In this document: positions 35,648-38,689 of the stretch, piece by piece
How positions within the stretch are numbered: the first letter of the stretch is position 1
Layout of the letters: every line of letters starts with the position of its first letter
Assembly: GCA_017548425.1 (NCBI GenBank)
Contig: JAFZAB010000017.1
Location: forward strand, 1-38,689
Length of the DNA stretch: 38,689 nt
DNA from: Victivallales bacterium
GTDB lineage: Bacteria; Verrucomicrobiota; Lentisphaeria; Oligosphaerales; Oligosphaeraceae
Direction of reading: 5' to 3'
Program-made: the position numbers and the translations under genes
The notes under the pieces: model-generated
The model's input: the letters and a program-made list of their open reading frames with translations, nothing else
Told to the model about the DNA's origin: nothing
Databases searched by the model: none

Positions 35648-37075
35648 ATGAAAAAGAGCATCATCAGTGCCACACTTGCCTTCACCCTCGGAATCACAGG
35701 TTGCCGAACTGTCACAGTCAACAGCGTCCCTGGCGGAGCGAATATCCGTAGCGAAGGGCAGTCTTTGGGAACAGCTCCCGCCATGGTGAAAGTCAATCTC
35801 TTCAAACCACAAAAAGTGGCTGTTGAGAAAAATGGGTATGCTAACAAAATCATCAATGTGACTTTTGACTCTCCTGCAAGCATCAATGTAGCTCTTGACA
35901 GGGAATTCAATGTCAAATCCAATCCGACTGGGGCCGAAATTTTCGTGGACGGCGACATGGTCGGCAAGACGCCTTCAGAAGGTGTCGCCATTAATGATTC
36001 AGGAGCCAGCGTTTTGGAAGTCAGAAAAAAAGGGTGGCTTCCTGCCAAGATGTCCATCAAAAAAGATACGCCGACTGATATTACCCTGACCATGGATCAA
36101 GATGGCTCTGGCCGTCGTCTTCTTGATTTGGTTCCAACTTCCGAAGGCGTTATCGTCAAATCCGAGCCCATCTATTCTGATACGGATATCGGCGAACACT
36201 CTCCTAATGTCTCATCCTGCAAAAAACTCACCAATCAGTCACAGACTGAATACATCCTCAGCTTCAGCCTTCTGCCTGATGGCAAAACCCTTGTTACATC
36301 CATTCTGGAAGAATTGACCATCAAGAACAAACTCGAATACCGTGCGAATATCTGGCAACTCAATACCAGTATCGCTGGTGCCCCCCGCAAAGCCGTTACC
36401 CAAGGCGACTACTTCGACATTCATCCCAATCCGTCTGTTGATGGTGCCACACTCTATTTCTCCACGACACGCAATGGTCGTCTGGGAATCTGGAATCTCA
36501 AACTTGACGGTAAAGGTGGTCTGCGCACTGTGACAATGGGGAACACCGCCGATTACTCTCCTGCCTTGAAACCTGCAACAGAACATATTTATTACGCTGC
36601 CGTTCTGCCTGGCAGTACGGCTCCTGCCTATATCTGGAACAAACCCTCCAATGGCGGCATGCCGGAACAACTCACCGAAGGTTATGACCCGCAATGGAAT
36701 CCCAGTGGCACCAAACTCCTTTTCATCAAAGGCGATATACGCAAGAATAAGGCACGTATTTGGGTTTGCGATCCCGATGGCGGCAACCAAACGCAGCTTT
36801 CTGTTGGTAGCGGAGAGTTCAATGATATCGATGCCCGTTGGTCCACTGATGGCAAAAAAATCATCTTCTCCAGCAATCGTTCTCTGCTGAAAGGCAAAAA
36901 CAATTATGACATCTATATCATGGATGTCGATGGCGGTAATCTGACCCAGTTGACCACCAATGGCTCCCATGACGACAAGCCGGTTTTTGCCCCAGACGGC
37001 GAAACGGTCTTCTTCCGCTCCAACCGTGGTCTTGTCTGGGATATCTGGACGATGAAAATCAATACTAACAACTAA
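35648..37075 (+). CDS. PEGA-domain/TolB-like beta-propeller lipoprotein
   Basis: A 475-residue lipoprotein (signal peptide to lipobox GITGC, Cys19). Two PEGA repeats follow: VTVNSVPGGANIRSEGQSLG and FNVKSNPTGAEIFVDGDMVG, each about 70 residues, a surface domain named for its PEGA motif. From about residue 190 the rest is a TolB/PD40-type beta-propeller, seen in HPNPSVDGATLYFSTTRNG, PQWNPSGTKLLFIKGD, WSTDGKKIIFSSNRS and FAPDGETVFFRSNRG. Such propellers bind proteins or polymers at the periplasmic face. An upstream ATG at 35561 gives 29 more codons, but the start at 35648 has AAGGA and an intact signal peptide. A tandem hairpin lies 330 bp downstream of the previous gene and may regulate it. 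The partner is unknown; no tol-pal genes are near. Confidence 0.88.
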   Translation: MKKSIISATLAFTLGITGCRTVTVNSVPGGANIRSEGQSLGTAPAMVKVNLFKPQKVAVEKNGYANKIINVTFDSPASINVALDREFNVKSNPTGAEIFVDGDMVGKTPSEGVAINDSGASVLEVRKKGWLPAKMSIKKDTPTDITLTMDQDGSGRRLLDLVPTSEGVIVKSEPIYSDTDIGEHSPNVSSCKKLTNQSQTEYILSFSLLPDGKTLVTSILEELTIKNKLEYRANIWQLNTSIAGAPRKAVTQGDYFDIHPNPSVDGATLYFSTTRNGRLGIWNLKLDGKGGLRTVTMGNTADYSPALKPATEHIYYAAVLPGSTAPAYIWNKPSNGGMPEQLTEGYDPQWNPSGTKLLFIKGDIRKNKARIWVCDPDGGNQTQLSVGSGEFNDIDARWSTDGKKIIFSSNRSLLKGKNNYDIYIMDVDGGNLTQLTTNGSHDDKPVFAPDGETVFFRSNRGLVWDIWTMKINTNN

Positions 37076-37345
37076 TCACACTATTTTCTCTCCTCCTGTG
37101 AATATAGCAGGAGGAGAGAAATGGCAATAACCTCCCAATAGTAAATATCCACCTCCAGAAGGGGTGGCTTTATTTGAGCCCCCATAGGGGGCATGGGCGA
37201 GTGACAAAGCCAACCATCTTGCTCGCTCAAAATTTGTACGAACGCCCCAACATGTTTTTGTGTAATGCTCCCATGCATTCCCACGCGTACGTGAAGGCGT
37301 AGCCGATTGTCTCTGACCACGGCCATAGGCCGGGGTTTTCTAAAT
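37076..37345. other. Structured intergenic region, possibly a non-autonomous IS200/IS605-like remnant or RNA
   Basis: No gene is seen, but inverted repeats are dense. TTTCTCTCCTCCTG (37085-37098) pairs with 37108-37121. CCACCTC-CAGAA-GGGGTGG lies at 37149-37167. TGGCTTT (37165-37171) pairs with 37206-37212, enclosing GCCCCC-ATA-GGGGGC (37178-37192). GCGAG (37197-37201) pairs with CTCGC (37222-37226). GCATGGG (37191-37197) pairs with CCCATGC (37270-37276). CGGCC-ATA-GGCCG (37320-37332) is followed by GGGTTTTC. Subterminal hairpins at both ends with no reading frame between recall IS200/IS605-derived elements, but a transposase is absent and the resemblance is loose. Confidence 0.45.
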
Positions 37346-37351
37346 TATAAT
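37346..37351 (+). promoter_or_regulatory. Possible -10 box of the last lipoprotein gene
   Basis: A perfect TATAAT lies 55 bp before the ATG at 37406, directly after the 37320-37332 hairpin. No good -35 is recognised at 16-18 bp; the hairpin occupies that position. Confidence 0.35.
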
Positions 37352-37405
37352 AAAATCAAAAAAACTGCTTATACCTTCCATAACACATTACCAAGAGATA
37401 AAATC

Positions 37406-38452
37406 ATGAAGGGCTGTCTTACCTTATTAATATCGTGCATGCTAATGCTATTGTGTTCTGGATGTGGATTAAGCATTTATAACGACTGGAAAAGTAGCGA
37501 AGGACAAGCGATTGTCGGCGGCGGAGCAATCGCAGGTAAAGATTATGTAAATGGCTTGCTTCCAAGTGAAAATTCTCGTAAATATTTTGCAAGAATCCCA
37601 GTGGACAACAAGTCTTTGGAGACTATCCGCCGTACTGATGAATCAGAAAGCAAAAGCGGTGTCAAATTCGTCAAAAACGGCGGCATTTTGATTCCCCCTG
37701 GAGTGACTATCTCCTTTACCAATAAAGGATATTGCATGGATCCACATCTTCCTGCCCCCAAGACAGGAGATGAATTTCAACTTGTCCCGGTAACACGACT
37801 TATCCCTGATGAATTGCAAGGGACGTATAAGAAACTAATAAACAAGGCTTCAGCCGGAGATGTCTCAGTACAAAAAAACATGCAGCATCTGATATGGGCA
37901 TTGAGGACGGCTGGAACAAATGCCGCATACGCCAACAACCTGACAACGGAACAAAAACGGATTCTGGATAAATGTTCCGATTACCAAGGCCAATTCGAAG
38001 ACTTCAACACAAGAGCAAAATCCCGCAGCCAGATGATGAAGGAACTGATTGGCATGGCAGACCAACTTTTGAACATTCAAATCGGTGGTGTTAGCTACAA
38101 GGCCAGCGATTTGCTTGATCCAGATATCGGTAGCAAGAAAATTAATGAACATCTTAATCAGCTGATTCAAATCGGTAATTCACTGCCCGTTGAAAGAAGT
38201 GGTTTTAACTACGGAGCAATTCAGTCTGGCATTTACACAGATGTCAGAGGCACTGGGAGTCTGCAATATCATGCAAAAATCGCTAATTCAACTAGCGAAC
38301 CTTTTATTTTTTATCCAACAGATTATGTCGGTCAAGTTGGCAGTGGAACAAAAAGCCAAAACATGACTTTTATGGCTACTGCTGATACATCACAAAGGCA
38401 AAGAGTTACGACTGAAGAACAAGATGAAGTTGATGTTGAAGATGAAAGATAG
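37406..38452 (+). CDS. Lipoprotein of unknown function (frame continues past its TAG)
   Basis: I do not recognise the family. The 348-residue product has a lipoprotein signal peptide (lipobox LLCSGC, Cys20). A Gly-rich stretch follows (GQAIVGGGAIAGKDYVNG), then a mixed region with FARIPVDNKSLETIRRTD, and a helical section (about 140-270) including AYANNLTTEQKRILDKCSDY. A possible beta-rich end comes before the acidic EEQDEVDVEDER. The frame opens at 37307, but the start at 37406 keeps the signal peptide intact; its Shine-Dalgarno is weak (AAGAGA). After the TAG at 38450 the same frame runs on to the window edge with more acidic residues, so the gene may be interrupted or read through. Codon use is AT-rich, unlike the gyr region. 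Confidence 0.75.
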   Translation: MKGCLTLLISCMLMLLCSGCGLSIYNDWKSSEGQAIVGGGAIAGKDYVNGLLPSENSRKYFARIPVDNKSLETIRRTDESESKSGVKFVKNGGILIPPGVTISFTNKGYCMDPHLPAPKTGDEFQLVPVTRLIPDELQGTYKKLINKASAGDVSVQKNMQHLIWALRTAGTNAAYANNLTTEQKRILDKCSDYQGQFEDFNTRAKSRSQMMKELIGMADQLLNIQIGGVSYKASDLLDPDIGSKKINEHLNQLIQIGNSLPVERSGFNYGAIQSGIYTDVRGTGSLQYHAKIANSTSEPFIFYPTDYVGQVGSGTKSQNMTFMATADTSQRQRVTTEEQDEVDVEDER

Positions 38453-38689
38453 GTTGAAGAAGATGAAGATGAATATGAATATGTTTGCGCAATGGGATGC
38501 ACAGATGGTTGTAGAGCAGCGGCAGCTGCATTAGCTGCAGCTATAAGAAGCGAATATCGTTATCGACAAAATATATATTATTGGGAAGATGTGTTGGGAG
38601 GGCTCTTGACAGGATTTAATCTGGGTGGAAAATATGTAATGAGCAAAACTGTTAAAAAACTATTTAAAACAGGTAGGGAGAGATTACAA
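38453..38689 (+). pseudogene. In-frame continuation after the TAG codon (partial)
   Basis: All 79 codons from 38453 to the right edge are open in the frame of the preceding lipoprotein. They begin VEEDEDEYEYV, matching the acidic style just before the stop, then CAMGCTDGCRAAAAALAAAI, a Tyr/Arg-rich turn, and a basic end (MSKTVKKLFKTGRERL). There is no start codon with a Shine-Dalgarno at its beginning; an ATG occurs only at 38492. This fits one longer protein split by a nonsense change, or readthrough, or a sequencing error. The true end lies outside the window. Confidence 0.45.

Noticed and set aside
37307..37405. Upstream start of the last lipoprotein
   Set aside because: It would bury the signal peptide behind 33 residues encoded by hairpin-rich intergenic DNA; the start at 37406 gives an intact lipobox.

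Overview
The window looks like chromosomal DNA of a Gram-negative, probably anaerobic or gut-associated bacterium. My best guess is the Lentisphaerota/Verrucomicrobiota branch of the PVC group. That guess is inference: it rests on the envelope machinery (TolC/HlyD efflux, several lipoproteins, a Tat-exported enzyme), the Gfo/Idh and glycosidase-like genes, and the multidomain VIT/vWA/TPR/LysM protein. No 16S rRNA or other decisive marker is present. Promoters look like ordinary sigma-70 sites (one has a perfect -35, a 17-bp spacer and a near-perfect -10). Many genes have a Shine-Dalgarno of the AGGA type.

Layout. 1-4340 (minus): an efflux operon of tetR, tolC-like lipoprotein and an HlyD/MacA-like adaptor cut by the left edge, with two TetR-type palindromic operators upstream. 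4423-8468 (minus): a glycosidase-like protein and a Gfo/Idh/MocA oxidoreductase, separated by 0.9 kb holding paired operator-like repeats and a 14-unit, 23-bp tandem array. 8756-15475 (plus): a SWIM-SNF2 helicase, an HD phosphohydrolase, a NodB-type deacetylase and an FHA-MoxR ATPase fusion. 15665-21586 (plus): two identical tRNA-Asp genes with a strong terminator, then gyrB-gyrA. The gyrB promoter abuts a 30-bp perfectly alternating purine/pyrimidine palindrome. 21718-27669 (plus): a small lipoprotein, an HTH-PTS EIIA fusion overlapping tadA, an Fe-S type PD-(D/E)XK nuclease overlapping a second SWIM-SNF2 helicase. 28060-31797 (plus): a VIT/vWA/TPR/DUF2135/LysM surface protein with a membrane-anchored thioredoxin-fold partner. 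31969-33411 (minus): a Tat-exported calcineurin-like phosphoesterase. 33605-38689 (plus): an AAA-ATPase/PD-(D/E)XK protein, a PEGA/TolB-like lipoprotein and an unknown lipoprotein whose frame stays open past a TAG to the right edge. This last part is visibly more AT-rich.

How the parts relate. The housekeeping core (tRNA-Asp, gyrBA, tadA) is interleaved with DNA-transaction genes: two helicases, each beside a hydrolase or nuclease. Envelope genes lie on both flanks. The intergenic DNA is unusually structured. It holds 9-bp tandem arrays, a dispersed CGGCG/CGCCG hairpin family, a 138-bp element with two hairpins whose loops are mutually complementary, a 114-nt rod-like hairpin, and a cluster of hairpins before the last gene. 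The best candidates for new biology are the palindrome at the gyrB promoter, the complementary-loop element, the 114-nt rod and the nuclease-helicase pair. No CRISPR array, rRNA, complete insertion sequence or prophage was seen.
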